A stretch of DNA of 64,000 nucleotides from Hyphomicrobium_A sp963724945 (GCA_963724945.1 CAVRWL010000001.1:212320-276319); one strand, 5' to 3'; positions 8,441 to 17,398 are shown, numbered from the stretch's first letter. Made by a program: numbers and translations. The notes: a model not told the origin generated them from the sequence alone.

Positions 8441-8968
8441 ACGCAGGGCCGAGCAAGACATGAGGCAAAGCAGACAGGGCCGAGCACCGGCGCGAGCGCA
8501 TATCTGCAAGGCGTTCGAGACGCTTAAGGCGCGATTCTGATGCGCGGCGACTTCCACGGCGAGGGCGGCACCGGCTGGTTGGCGGCTGGCGCGGCTATCT
8601 TGGCGAGCCGGGGAGCCTGCGCCGCGGGCTCGACCTGTAAAAAGACCCTATAGCCTCGCCGTTTCTCGCAGCGCGGCACCGGTTCATGTGCCAGTGCCCG
8701 CGCCTGCTTGCGCACCGCGCCCCCGCGCCAATCTCATCCGGGGCGCGCGGGTCTCCACGCCGTCTCGTTCGCAGCCGAAACGTTGTCTGCCGCCGCATTC
8801 AGCGCGCGTTCAAGTTTACGTGCGTAATCTCTCATCCGACCCGTGGTTGGCGAAGTGGCAATCAAGGCGACTTTCGGTTTGTCCAGTGCAAAGTGGTATA
8901 ACCCACAAAAAATCACTTGATTGTTGCAATGTCGCCACATATTCTGACCGGACACCTCTAAGTATCGA
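8441..8968. other. Intergenic region without a convincing gene
   Basis: These 528 bases between the broken exported-protein gene and the Crp-like regulator contain only short overlapping open frames on both strands with no ribosome binding site or recognisable family. The last 100 bases are AT-richer and probably hold the regulator promoter. Confidence 0.5.
8911..8922 (+). promoter_or_regulatory. Inverted repeat AATCA-CT-TGATT upstream of the Crp-like gene
   Basis: A perfect 5-2-5 inverted repeat lies 47 bases before the GTG start of the Crp/Fnr-family gene. It overlaps TTGATTGTTGCAAT, a half-match to an FNR/FixK box. It could be an operator for autoregulation, but the match to any known consensus is incomplete. 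Confidence 0.3.
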
Positions 8969-9664
8969 GTGTTTCCAGTGCTCACTCTCGTAGAGTCTCT
9001 GAGCGCAAGCTCCCTCCGTGAGTCCGTCGCGTCTGCGGGCACGCCCGCGCGTGTTGCGGTCAATGGCGAGCTGCGCACGCTGGCGCCGGGCGAGATTCTC
9101 TTTCGCGAGGGCGAGCCGCGCAGCCACGTCTTCCGCATCGAGAGCGGCGCGCTGTGCATCTATAAGAGCCTGCCCGACGGCTCCCAGGACATTCTCGAGT
9201 TCGCCTTTCCCGGTGATCACGTCGGTCTCGGCTTTCTCGACAGCCATGTATCGAGCGCGCAAGCCACGATGGAGACGTCGCTGAGCTGCCTGCCGCGCGC
9301 CGGGCTCGATCCCGCGCTCGAGCGGAGCCCGCGCTCGCGCGGCCGCCTCACCGCCGCCATCGAGCGCGAGGTCGCCTTCCTCAAGCAATCGCTCGTCGAG
9401 ATGGGGCGTCCGAGCCCGCTGCGGCGCGTTGCGGCCCTGTTCGTCACGCTCTCGCGCTACAACGTCTATGAGGGCCGCACCCCGAGCCTCATCACCGACT
9501 CGCTCACCTGCGGCGTCGTCTCGGGCTATCTCGGCATGAGCGTCGATCAGCTCGCCGTCCACCTCACGGAGCTCGAGGCACGCGGGCTCATCGAGCCGTG
9601 CGACAAGGGCTTGCGTCTCCTCGACCTCGAGTCGCTCGAGGCCCTGGCCGACGGCAGCGAATAA
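8969..9664 (+). CDS. Crp/Fnr-family transcriptional regulator
   Basis: This 231-residue protein has an N-terminal cyclic-nucleotide-binding-like domain (LAPGEILFREGEPRSHVFRIE, GALCIYKSLPDGSQDILEF, FPGDHVGLGFL) and a C-terminal winged helix (SLTCGVVSGYLGMSVDQL, then LTELEARGLIE). The recognition helix SVDQLAVHLTEL lacks the E-x-x-S-R signature of true FNR/FixK proteins, so its DNA target should differ from TTGAT-N4-ATCAA. There is no N-terminal iron-sulfur cysteine cluster. The start GTG 8969 is the best available but not certain. The effector is unknown. Confidence 0.8.
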   Translation: MFPVLTLVESLSASSLRESVASAGTPARVAVNGELRTLAPGEILFREGEPRSHVFRIESGALCIYKSLPDGSQDILEFAFPGDHVGLGFLDSHVSSAQATMETSLSCLPRAGLDPALERSPRSRGRLTAAIEREVAFLKQSLVEMGRPSPLRRVAALFVTLSRYNVYEGRTPSLITDSLTCGVVSGYLGMSVDQLAVHLTELEARGLIEPCDKGLRLLDLESLEALADGSE

Positions 9665-9678
9665 GTGTCGCGTTTCCC

Positions 9679-10075
9679 ATGCAGTTGAAGCCCGGTCTCG
9701 TCGGCACGGCGACGATTGAGGTCGGCGAGGAGCATACCGCTGCGCGCCTCGAGCAGCGGGCGCGAGCCCGTGCTCGCCACGCCCATGGTGGTCGCCCTCA
9801 TGGAGGCCGCCGCCGTCGATTGCGTCGAGCGGCTCTTGCCCGAGGGACAGGAGAGCCTCGGCGTGCGCGTCGAGGTGGAGCATATCGCGGCGACGCCCCT
9901 CGGCATGCGCGTCACCGCGCGCGCCGAGCTCAAGGAGATCGACCGCCGCGCGCTCGTCTTCGACGTGGAGGCGCACGATGCGCGCGAGCTCATCGGCAAG
10001 GGCCGCCACGTGCGTGTCATCGTCGATAGCGACCGGTTCCGCGCCAAGTTGACCGCGAAAGCCGCGGGCCGCTGA
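9679..10075 (+). pseudogene. FlK-like hotdog thioesterase, broken by a +1 frameshift
   Basis: ATG 9679 opens a frame reading QLKPGLVGTATIEVGEEHTAARL, split by the break as QLKPGLVGTATIEVG and EEHTAARL. The rest of the domain (SGREPVLATPMVVALMEAA, VRVEVEHIAATPLGMRVTA, VFDVEAHDARELIGKGRH) is in the next frame and ends at 10075. Deleting the A at 9752 restores RLGSGREPV, exactly the family sequence. The product would be a thioesterase of about 131 residues of the fluoroacetyl-CoA thioesterase-like hotdog family, hydrolysing an unknown acyl-CoA. It lies 14 bases after the Crp-like gene and is probably co-transcribed with it. Whether the insertion is real cannot be told here. Confidence 0.65.
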
Positions 10076-10219
10076 CAGGCAGAGCCTCCCGCAATCCTCG
10101 CGGGTCGGCTAAATTCGGGCCGTCGATCCTTTCCCCTTGCGCATGACCCGCAAATCTCAGCACAATGGCGGAGAATCGAGCAATAAGCCCGAACCAGGCA
10201 GCCTCTGGGAGGTTCATTG

Positions 10220-11194
10220 ATGCGCGCATTCCAGGCAACGATTTTGGTCGCCGCTGCGCTGTGCTGCAGTCCGCAAGCGCTTTACGCCGCTCAGCCCACG
10301 CCGGAGCCGACACCGCAGCAGCAGCAGGCGCAGCCGACGCCAGAGCCGACGCCGCAGCAGGCGGAATCGATGGGCCCTGCGTCTCCGCCAGAGGAGAAGA
10401 AAGAGTGCCCGGGCAATCCCGATCCGCTCGGCGTCTCACGCGTGGTCGAGATCGACACCACCGGCGGCCCCGGGTTCGGTTTCCAGAACTACAAGCTCTA
10501 CGACTTCCTCCAGCCCAAAGAGGTGGTGCTGACCTTCGACGACGGTCCGCTGCCCAACCGCACCACGAAGATCCTCGCCGCACTCAAGGCCGAGTGCACC
10601 AAGGCCACGTTCTTCTCCGTCGGCAAGGTTGCCGCCGGGTACCCTGAGATCCTGCGCCAAGAGGCCAAAGACGGGCATACGATCGGCGCCCACACCGTGC
10701 TGCACAAGGATCTCTCCAAGATGCCGATCCAAGAGGCCAAGGACGAGATCGAGAAGTCATTCAGCATCATCCATCGCGCCGTCGACGGTCCCACGGCGCC
10801 GTTCTTCCGCTTTCCGTTCCTGCGCGATTCGCCGGAAACCCTGAAGTACCTCGCGAGCCGCAACGTTGCGGTGTTCTCCACCGACATCGACAGCTTCGAT
10901 TTCAAGCACTGGAAGCCCCACCCACTCGTGGTGCACATCATGAAGCTGTTGGACAAGCGCGGTAAGGGCATCATCCTGATGCACGACATCCAGCCGCATA
11001 CCGCCGCCGCGCTGCCGGAGCTCTTGAAGGAGCTCAAGAAGAACGGCTACAAGGTCGTGCAGCTGGTGCCGAAGGCGCCGGTGCAGACGCTGCCCGAGTA
11101 CGACGCGGAGGCCGCCAAGGAGGTGGCGGGCATGCCGACAGCGCTGTCGGACCGGCCCATGACCAGCGTCGTGCGCACGATCAGCGGAGAATGA
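10220..11194 (+). CDS. Exported NodB-type polysaccharide deacetylase (first of three)
   Basis: This 324-residue exported enzyme removes N- or O-acetyl groups from a polysaccharide. A signal peptide (about residues 1-24) is followed by a proline/glutamine linker with a twofold PTPEPTPQQ repeat, then the NodB domain. Motif 1 is LTFDDGP, motif 2 is GAHTVLH, the arginine/substrate motif is FFRFPFLR, and the last histidine is in ILMHDIQPHT, so metal and catalytic residues are present. GGGAGG lies 7 bases before ATG 10220; TTG 10217 is a less likely start. Two related genes lie at 34569 and 35656. All three share a leader (LGVSRVVEIDTTGGP here) not typical of NodB proteins in general. Confidence 0.85.
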   Translation: MRAFQATILVAAALCCSPQALYAAQPTPEPTPQQQQAQPTPEPTPQQAESMGPASPPEEKKECPGNPDPLGVSRVVEIDTTGGPGFGFQNYKLYDFLQPKEVVLTFDDGPLPNRTTKILAALKAECTKATFFSVGKVAAGYPEILRQEAKDGHTIGAHTVLHKDLSKMPIQEAKDEIEKSFSIIHRAVDGPTAPFFRFPFLRDSPETLKYLASRNVAVFSTDIDSFDFKHWKPHPLVVHIMKLLDKRGKGIILMHDIQPHTAAALPELLKELKKNGYKVVQLVPKAPVQTLPEYDAEAAKEVAGMPTALSDRPMTSVVRTISGE

Positions 11195-11205
11195 GAGAAA
11201 GCGGC

Positions 11206-11239
11206 TTCGCCGCCGAGCCGGCATACCCTCGGCGGCGAA
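11206..11239 (+). terminator. Strong hairpin after the deacetylase gene
   Basis: A perfect 12-base stem (TTCGCCGCCGAG with CTCGGCGGCGAA) and a 10-base loop begin 11 bases after the deacetylase stop codon. There is no following T run, so it may act as a transcript end or stabilising structure rather than a classical intrinsic terminator. Confidence 0.5.
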
Positions 11240-11263
11240 CGCGCAGGATTGCTTAATCTGCAG

Positions 11264-12382
11264 ATGCGTAAAGCGGCGCCCATGCGTCGGACCTTTTGGC
11301 TCGGTCTGCTTGTAGCGCTTCTCGGCCCCAACGCGGCGACCGCCGCCGGCGCTGCGAGCTGCACGGCGGAGGATTTCGCCGCGGCCGTCGACCGGTCCGG
11401 TGTGGCCTTGCGCGCTTTCAACGCCAAGGCGATGCCCAAGCTCAGGGACAAGCTGAAAGAGCTCAAGGAAAAAACGGGCTGGGGCGATCTAGACTACGAG
11501 GAGCGCGGCCTCGGCGAGGTCCGAGATGCGCATAGCGCTGAGCTCGATGCGGACGCGGAAGATCTCATCACAAAGATCGACACGCTCGGTCGCCCGGCCT
11601 CCAACCGGCCGCCCGATTGCGCCAAACTCGCCGAGCTCGACGCGGCGGGGCTCGAGCTGCTCGCCGTCATGAAGGCGAAGTCCGACTACACGCTCGCAAA
11701 GCTCGACAAGAAGATCGCGCAGAGCCAGACGCCGGCGGGCAAGCCGCAAGCCGAGCCGAAGGTCGCGCTGCCGGCGGCGCCGCCCGCTCCACCCCAACCA
11801 TCGCGCAAATCCGCGCCGACACCGTGGAGCACAAGGACACGGGCACAGCCCCAGCCGCCAGCGGCGGTTCTGCCGCCGCCGCCGGCGGAAGCCGCGCAGA
11901 AGGGCTACACCATCGACGAGATCCGCGAGATCACGCGCGGCTTCTTCGGCACGATCTCGACGAGCCTTGCCAGCGTGCTCGAGTACGCGTTCAGCACTTC
12001 GGGCCGGCCCGACGGCTACGTGCTCGGCCAGGAAGGCGGCGGCGCCTTTCTCGCAGGCGTGCGCTACGGCAGCGGCACGCTGTTTCTGCGCTCAGGCGGC
12101 ACCGAAAAAGTCTACTGGCACGGTCCCTCGATCGGAACCGATTTCGGCGCCGCGGGCTCGCGCACGATGTTCCTGATCTATAACCTCAAGGAGCCTTCCG
12201 AGCTCATGCGCGGGTTCACCGGCATCGACGGCTCTGCTTATTTCGTCGGCGGCGTCGGGATCACGTTCTTGAAGGGCGGGCCCGTCCTCATGGCGCCGAT
12301 CCGCTCAGGCCTCGGGTTCCGGCTCGGCGCGAACTTGGGCTACATCCGCTTTACGCCGCGGCCGACCTGGAACCCGTTCTAG
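11264..12382 (+). CDS. EipA/DUF1134 envelope protein with a long N-terminal extension
   Basis: The C-terminal half (about residues 210-372) is a DUF1134/EipA domain: GYVLGQEGGGAFLAGVRYG, GTEKVYWHGPSIGTDFG, TMFLIYNL, GFTGIDGSAYFVGGVG and the ending GYIRFTPRPTWNPF. EipA is a periplasmic beta-barrel-like protein needed for envelope integrity in Brucella. Unlike the usual protein of about 200 residues, this one has about 180 extra residues after the signal peptide: a helical, lysine-rich region with cysteines and a proline/alanine linker. The start is uncertain (ATG 11264 or 11282, neither with a strong ribosome binding site); the signal peptide runs RRTFWLGLLVALLG to ATA. Confidence 0.8.
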   Translation: MRKAAPMRRTFWLGLLVALLGPNAATAAGAASCTAEDFAAAVDRSGVALRAFNAKAMPKLRDKLKELKEKTGWGDLDYEERGLGEVRDAHSAELDADAEDLITKIDTLGRPASNRPPDCAKLAELDAAGLELLAVMKAKSDYTLAKLDKKIAQSQTPAGKPQAEPKVALPAAPPAPPQPSRKSAPTPWSTRTRAQPQPPAAVLPPPPAEAAQKGYTIDEIREITRGFFGTISTSLASVLEYAFSTSGRPDGYVLGQEGGGAFLAGVRYGSGTLFLRSGGTEKVYWHGPSIGTDFGAAGSRTMFLIYNLKEPSELMRGFTGIDGSAYFVGGVGITFLKGGPVLMAPIRSGLGFRLGANLGYIRFTPRPTWNPF

Positions 12383-12406
12383 CCGCACCGGCGCTCACAC
12401 CGGCGC

Positions 12407-13168
12407 TCACCAGGAGTCGTAGCTGCCACCGTAGCGCTGGCGCCGGTAGCGCCGCTTGCCGGGATTGTAGGACGGCGCCTCGTAGGCGAAGAAGCCAAAG
12501 GGCTGGAAGGCCGGCTCGCGATAGCGCGGGCGCGAGCGCTCGGCCACGGCCGGCGTGTAGGGCGGCTTGCCGTGCACCACGATCTGCGTGAGCTTCTCGC
12601 CGTGCTTCTGCACGAGGTTGTAGAAGATTTTCGCATCCTTGGTGTGCAGGCGCACGCAGCCGTGCGAGGCGGGGTGCCCCAAGCGGCCGACTGCATGGGT
12701 GCCGTGCACGGCAACGCCGCGCGTGAAGAAGACCGAGTACGGCATCGGCGACCAATGGTACTGCTTGGAATAGTGCATGCGCGCCGTAAAGTTCACCCGG
12801 AAGGTTCCCGTGGGCGTCACGTAGCCGCCGCGCGCAGACGAGATCTTCCATCTGCCGAGCTCGCCCGAGGCGTCGGAGACCGTCATCACCTGGTTCGCCA
12901 AATCGATGTCGGCAAAGAGCGTCGGCTCGGGCGGGGCAAGCGGCTCGGCCTTAGCCTCCCCATTGGAAGCCGGCTCCGCTATGGCCGCCTCAAGCGCGGC
13001 ATCGGAGGCTTGGTGCCCTCGGGGCAGCGCACTGTCGCTTACAGCGGGCGCCACCACGGCCGCGCTTTCCGTCTCGGTTGCCGCGAGCACGGCGCGGGGC
13101 TCGGCCGCGGCCGAGGAAACGAGAAAACCGACAACGGCAGCCGCACACGCGAGACGTCCAAAAACCAT
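12407..13168 (-). CDS. L,D-transpeptidase (YkuD domain), exported
   Basis: This 253-residue periplasmic enzyme forms 3-3 peptidoglycan cross-links or attaches proteins to peptidoglycan. A signal peptide (residues 1-22) and an alanine/proline-rich linker to about residue 80 precede the YkuD domain. The domain contains VAVHGTHAVGRLGHPASHGCVRLH, written in parts as VAVHGTHAVGRLG and HPASHGCVRLH, with the catalytic Cys and His. The C-terminal tail is arginine/tyrosine-rich (KRRYRRQRYGG). It converges with the EipA-like gene. The start ATG 13168 follows GAGAAGG. Confidence 0.85.
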   Translation of the reverse strand: MVFGRLACAAAVVGFLVSSAAAEPRAVLAATETESAAVVAPAVSDSALPRGHQASDAALEAAIAEPASNGEAKAEPLAPPEPTLFADIDLANQVMTVSDASGELGRWKISSARGGYVTPTGTFRVNFTARMHYSKQYHWSPMPYSVFFTRGVAVHGTHAVGRLGHPASHGCVRLHTKDAKIFYNLVQKHGEKLTQIVVHGKPPYTPAVAERSRPRYREPAFQPFGFFAYEAPSYNPGKRRYRRQRYGGSYDSW

Positions 13169-13494
13169 CCTTCTCGAACTCCACTCCTAATCAACGCGAT
13201 TGCAATGCGATCCGTTGCAAAGCGACAATCACATCTTGCAGTGCCGCACCTTACGCTGACGACCGATGCCGAAAGCTTAACGTGGAGGCCATTTCCTCCG
13301 CACACCGCTCACTGAAGCTTCCCATGGCGATGGCGCCCCTGCAACACGCGCGCGCATTTCCATTGGCGCGTGTCGCCCGATTGCAGCACGCCGCGTCAGC
13401 ACGCAGTCTCAGAGGTTGGACGCAAGGGCGCGGACGACAACGGCGGAGCGTCGCCGAGGGACGGCGACATCCCGATAAATCCGGATGCCACGAG
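13169..13494. other. Intergenic region without a convincing gene
   Basis: These 326 bases separate the L,D-transpeptidase start from the end of the TPR gene, both on the minus strand. They should contain the transpeptidase promoter. I see no ribosome binding site with a plausible frame, RNA gene or repeat in them. Confidence 0.5.
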
Positions 13495-15240
13495 CTAGTT
13501 GCCAAACAGCAGCTGGAAGATCGACCGCGGTGCTCGATGCCGCGAGCGGCGGTCGTACTGCTCCGAATTGAGCTGCCCCCACGGCGACCACGCGGAGCTT
13601 CCCTGCCCCGTGTCGCGCCGCGCCACGTCACGCGGACGGCCCGTGCGCAAAACGAACTCGTCGGTCGCGCCGTCGACGCTCGCCACCACGACGCGGTCGT
13701 CCTGCCAGGTCCAGTTCGCGACCTTCTTGCCCTGCCGCTGCGGCTCGATGGCGATGACGGTGTTGGAGTCGAGGTCGAGGATCGCGACTTGCTCGACCTC
13801 CTCGGGCCCCACACGCCCGGCGACTACGCCGCCGTAGAAGCGCAGCGTGCCGATATTAGCCAATGGCGGCGGCCTCACCTCCCATTCGAGCAGGCGGGGC
13901 TGGCCCTCGCCCGCCATCTCCAGCGGCACGCGCAGGCGCTTATACTGGTCGTTGATCGCGTAGTAGCGATGGTCGCGCTCGACGACACGCCACTTGTCGA
14001 TGCCGACGCCGGGAACCTCGTGGTCCTCCGCGTCGCCGAGATCGGCGCCCAGCCGCTGCAGGCCGTCGGCTGCAAGCTTCAGGCTCGGCTTCAGCGCAAG
14101 CGCACGCTTCAGATCGGCGACCGCCTGCTCGCTGCGGCCCTGCGCCTCCTCGATCTCGCCCTTGGCCCACAGCGCCTCGGCGCCCTCCGGCTCGAGCTTC
14201 AGCGCGGTCTCAACGTCCTTGAGACCGACGTCGGACTGCCCGCTCAGCTTGTAGACGACGGCGCGGTTGGCGAAGCCGACGCTGGAGCGCGGATCGAGCT
14301 CGATGGCGCGGTTGAGATCGGCGAACGCCTGGTCGAAGGATTGCGTGAGACCGCCGGCGAGGCCGCGCGCCGCATAGGCGCGGGCCGATTTGGGATCGAG
14401 CTCGATGGCGTGCGAGAAGTCCTTGATCGCCGCGGCCGCGTTGTTGGTGGCGAGATAGGCGCGGCCCCGCAGCAGGTAGAGCTCGGCGTTGGCGACGTCG
14501 AAGGCGATGGCCCGCGACAGGTCCTCGATCGCATCCTGTTGGCGGCCGATGTCGAGCTCGGCCTCCGCGCGGCTGCGGTAGGCGGCGGCAAAGCGCGGGT
14601 CGGCATTGACCGCGCGCGTGAAGTCGCGGATGGCCGCGTATGGGTGGCCCACGGCGAGGTGAACGCGCCCGCGCCCCGCCAGCGGCGCCGCCGTCTGCGG
14701 CATGAGGCGCACGGCACGCGTGTAGTCGCGGATCGCCTGATCGTTGTGGCCGACCTGCGCATAGGCGCCGGCGCGGTTGGCGAGCGCGGCGGCATAGCCC
14801 GGCGCCAGCACGATCGCCCGATTGAAGTCCTTGAGGGCCTCCTCGGGATAGTTGAGTGCCAAGAGCAGGCTGCCGCGATTGTTGTAGATCGCGGCGTACT
14901 CGGGGAAGAGCTGGGCGGCATGGTTGAAATCGTCGAGGGCGAGCTTGGTCTGGCCGATGCGCGCGTAGGCGACGGCGCGATCGTTGAGGATGGTGGCGCG
15001 GCGATCGTTGGTGAGCGCGGTATCCTTCAAGGCCTCCGAGTAGTCGACGACGGCGCCGGCCGCATCGCCGCGCACCAGCGCGGCAGCGCCATCCTGCTGC
15101 TTGAGGGTGGAGGTCACGTCCGTGACCGCAGCCGCACCGCCCGCCGCAACCGTCATCAGCACTGCAATGAGAGCAATCCGTCGCGCCATCGCCGTCCCGT
15201 TCAAAGATTGCGCCTTGCCCCTCATGGAGTTGGCCCTCAT
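13495..15240 (-). CDS. Large exported TPR-repeat protein
   Basis: This 581-residue protein has an N-terminal signal sequence or anchor (MARRIALIAVLMTVAAGG) and about ten tandem tetratricopeptide repeats between residues 40 and 400 (for example YNNRGSLLLALNYPEEALKD and LYLLRGRAYLATNNAAAAIKD, with the usual W/L/G/Y-A-A/F-A-P pattern), a scaffold for protein binding. The last 180 residues form a non-TPR beta-rich domain containing VVERDHRYYAINDQYKRL and LDSNTVIAIEPQRQGKKV. I chose ATG 15240; ATG 15189 would also give a good signal peptide. The partner is unknown. Confidence 0.8.
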   Translation of the reverse strand: MRANSMRGKAQSLNGTAMARRIALIAVLMTVAAGGAAAVTDVTSTLKQQDGAAALVRGDAAGAVVDYSEALKDTALTNDRRATILNDRAVAYARIGQTKLALDDFNHAAQLFPEYAAIYNNRGSLLLALNYPEEALKDFNRAIVLAPGYAAALANRAGAYAQVGHNDQAIRDYTRAVRLMPQTAAPLAGRGRVHLAVGHPYAAIRDFTRAVNADPRFAAAYRSRAEAELDIGRQQDAIEDLSRAIAFDVANAELYLLRGRAYLATNNAAAAIKDFSHAIELDPKSARAYAARGLAGGLTQSFDQAFADLNRAIELDPRSSVGFANRAVVYKLSGQSDVGLKDVETALKLEPEGAEALWAKGEIEEAQGRSEQAVADLKRALALKPSLKLAADGLQRLGADLGDAEDHEVPGVGIDKWRVVERDHRYYAINDQYKRLRVPLEMAGEGQPRLLEWEVRPPPLANIGTLRFYGGVVAGRVGPEEVEQVAILDLDSNTVIAIEPQRQGKKVANWTWQDDRVVVASVDGATDEFVLRTGRPRDVARRDTGQGSSAWSPWGQLNSEQYDRRSRHRAPRSIFQLLFGN

Positions 15241-15295
15241 CGAGACCTGCCGGCGCTCCGATTCCAGCATAGGATATTTGCCGGCGATTGTGCCC

Positions 15296-16798
15296 CTAAA
15301 TCGACTTTAAATCCGTGCCGCGCTGCAGGCGCCGCAACACCTCCGGCAAGTGCTCGGGCAGATCCTCCGCGATGAGCCCCGGCCCGAAGGCGCCTGCCGT
15401 CTCCCCGTGCAGCCACACAGCGGCGCATGCGGCCTCGAAGGCCGGCATCCCCTGCGCCAGCAGACCGGCAATGAAGCCGCCGAGCACGTCGCCCGCGCCG
15501 GCGGTGGCGAGCCAGGGCGGCGCGTTCTCGTTGATCGCCGCGCGCCCGTCGGGAGCGGCGATGACCGTGTCGGCGCCCTTGAGCACGATGACGGCGCTAC
15601 TGAGCTGGGCGGCCGCGCGCGCGCGCTCGAGCTTGGAGCCTTGCGTCAAATCCGGAAAGATCCGATGGAACTCGCCCTCGTGCGGCGTCATCACGACCGA
15701 GCGCTCATCCATCGCGACGATCATGCCGGCGAGGACGGCAGCGTCTCCCGCAAACGACGTGATGGCATCGGCGTCGATCACGGTCGCCGCGCCCGAGGCG
15801 AGCGCGGCGGTGACGAGCGCACACGTCTGCTCGCCGACGCCCAGCGCGGGCCCGAGCAGAACCGCATTCTTGCGCCGGTCTGCCAGAATCGCTTTGAGGC
15901 CCGAAGCGCCTTCGAAGGGCAGCAGCATGATGGCCGTGAGGTGGGCGGCGTTGACGGCGAGCGCGTCAGGCGGGGTTGCCACCGTGACGAGCCCCGCCCC
16001 GATGCGCAGCGCGCCGCGTGCACCCATGCGCGCCGCGCCGGTGTGGGCCTCCGCGCCGGACACGACGAGGGCGTGGCCGCGGTCGTACTTGTGCCCGTCG
16101 CGCCGCGGCCGGGGAAAGTGCGACAGCCACAACGCGGGCCCGTTCGCCCACGTCTGCGGCTTGATCTCCGCCAGCACCGTGTTGGGAATGCCGATCTGAG
16201 CCACGAGGACGCTGCCGCACAGCTCGCGACCCGGCAACAAGAGGTGCCCAGGCTTGCGGCGAAAGAACGTCACCGTGCGATCGGCGTGGACGACGGGGCC
16301 TGTGGCGGCGCCCGTCGTGCCGTCGAGCCCACTCGGAACGTCGATGGAGAGAACACGGGCGCTCGAATTGCCAACTGCCTCGACGATCGCGGCGGCGGCG
16401 CCGTCGAGCGGGCGCGACAGGCCGGCGCCGAACAGAGCATCGACGACCAGTCGCGCGCCGTCGAGGGAGGCAAATGCGAGCGGCTCGACCCGGCCGGTCC
16501 AGCGCCGGGACATGGCGGCGGCGTCCCCCTTCAGGGCATCGCGCGGACCCAGCAGCGCCACGCTCGTCTCGTAGCCGGCCTCGACCAGGTGGCGGGCCGC
16601 CACGAAGCCGTCGCCGCCGTTGTTGCCGGGGCCGCACAAGACCGCGACGCGGGCGCCGCGGTCGGCCATGCGGGCCGCCTCCGCTGCCACGGCGCGCCCG
16701 GCGTTCTCCATCAGCGTGAGGCTTTCCACCCCGGCCTTAACGGCCAGCTGGTCGGCCCGCGCCATCTCTTTGGTGGTGAGCAGCTCAGCTCCGGACAC
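15296..16798 (-). CDS. nnr: Bifunctional NAD(P)HX epimerase/dehydratase
   Basis: This 500-residue fused repair enzyme restores hydrated NADH and NADPH. Residues 1-215 are the YjeF_N epimerase domain, with VAVLCGPGNNGGDGFVAARH and the catalytic-site segment LSIDVPSGLDG. Residues 225-495 are the ribokinase-like dehydratase domain, with KYDRGHALVVSG, VIDADAIT, VMTPHEGEF and the nucleotide motif ATAGAGDVLGGFIAGLLAQG. The length and domain order match E. coli Nnr. It precedes the divergent glnB-glnA genes; a functional link is not evident. Confidence 0.92.
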   Translation of the reverse strand: MSGAELLTTKEMARADQLAVKAGVESLTLMENAGRAVAAEAARMADRGARVAVLCGPGNNGGDGFVAARHLVEAGYETSVALLGPRDALKGDAAAMSRRWTGRVEPLAFASLDGARLVVDALFGAGLSRPLDGAAAAIVEAVGNSSARVLSIDVPSGLDGTTGAATGPVVHADRTVTFFRRKPGHLLLPGRELCGSVLVAQIGIPNTVLAEIKPQTWANGPALWLSHFPRPRRDGHKYDRGHALVVSGAEAHTGAARMGARGALRIGAGLVTVATPPDALAVNAAHLTAIMLLPFEGASGLKAILADRRKNAVLLGPALGVGEQTCALVTAALASGAATVIDADAITSFAGDAAVLAGMIVAMDERSVVMTPHEGEFHRIFPDLTQGSKLERARAAAQLSSAVIVLKGADTVIAAPDGRAAINENAPPWLATAGAGDVLGGFIAGLLAQGMPAFEAACAAVWLHGETAGAFGPGLIAEDLPEHLPEVLRRLQRGTDLKSI

Positions 16799-16981
16799 GT
16801 GGCTTCCTTGTTGTGGTACGACCGGGCCGATCGCCTAGAAGTGCGTCATAATCAAGCTAATGCCCATTCTCTAAGCAGAACGTGCAAAAATTGGGCACTC
16901 GGTTGACCAAAATAGGCGCCTTCCATACCCAACCATTCGGCAAGGTGTTGGATTCACGACCGTTTATTTCGCTCCGGCAGT

Positions 16982-16997
16982 TGGCATGCGCCATGCT
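16982..16997 (+). promoter_or_regulatory. Candidate sigma-54 promoter for glnB-glnA
   Basis: TGGCATGCGCCATGCT has GG and GC at the exact 12-base spacing of the sigma-54 -24/-12 consensus (TGGCACG-N4-TTGC). It would start transcription near base 17008, about 50 bases before glnB. Nitrogen-regulated sigma-54 promoters are well established for glnB-glnA in this group. No canonical NtrC site was found; the nearest palindrome, at 16882-16898, has the wrong spacing. Confidence 0.55.
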
Positions 16998-17059
16998 AAC
17001 CCTCTGCCCGTCAAGCCACCCTTGCACAAACAAGAGAAACGCGGAGGACCCAAGGGGTC

Positions 17060-17398
17060 ATGAAGAAGATCGAGGCCATCATCAAGCCATTCAAACTCGA
17101 CGAGGTGAAGGAAGCCCTGCAGGAAATCGGACTGCAAGGGATCACCGTCCTCGAGGCGAAGGGTTTCGGCCGTCAGAAGGGCCATACGGAGCTCTACCGC
17201 GGCGCCGAGTACGTCGTTGATTTTCTACCAAAAGTGAAGATCGAGGTGGTGCTGGCCGACGAAATGCTCGATAAGGCCGTCGATGCCATTCAGAAGGCCG
17301 CAAAAACCGGCCGCATCGGCGACGGGAAGATCTTCATTTCGGCCATTGACGATGCGATTCGTATTCGCACCGGCGAGACGGGTGCGAACGCCATCTAG
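17060..17398 (+). CDS. glnB: Nitrogen regulatory protein PII
   Basis: This 112-residue trimeric signal protein senses 2-oxoglutarate and ATP/ADP and controls glutamine synthetase adenylylation and the NtrB/NtrC system. The sequence is canonical: an MKKIEAIIKPFKLDEVKEAL start, T-loop KGHTELYRGAEY with the uridylylation site Tyr51, and GRIGDGKIFI. The linkage to glnA favours GlnB over GlnK, which is usually next to amtB. The glnA start is 80 bases downstream, and the two are normally co-transcribed. A sigma-54-like promoter lies upstream. Confidence 0.95.
   Translation: MKKIEAIIKPFKLDEVKEALQEIGLQGITVLEAKGFGRQKGHTELYRGAEYVVDFLPKVKIEVVLADEMLDKAVDAIQKAAKTGRIGDGKIFISAIDDAIRIRTGETGANAI

Noticed and set aside
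8524..8715. Short minus-strand frame of 63 codons in the gap before the Crp-like gene
   Set aside because: There is no ribosome binding site or recognisable motif, and the frame is of a length common by chance in this composition.
13078..15375. Long plus-strand open frame of 765 codons
   Set aside because: It is the antisense shadow of the TPR gene, rich in arginine and histidine, with no ribosome binding site; the minus strand has clear TPR repeats.
16882..16898. GTGC-N9-GCAC palindrome as an NtrC site upstream of glnB
   Set aside because: NtrC sites have TGC-N11-GCA spacing; here the TGC and GCA are nine bases apart.
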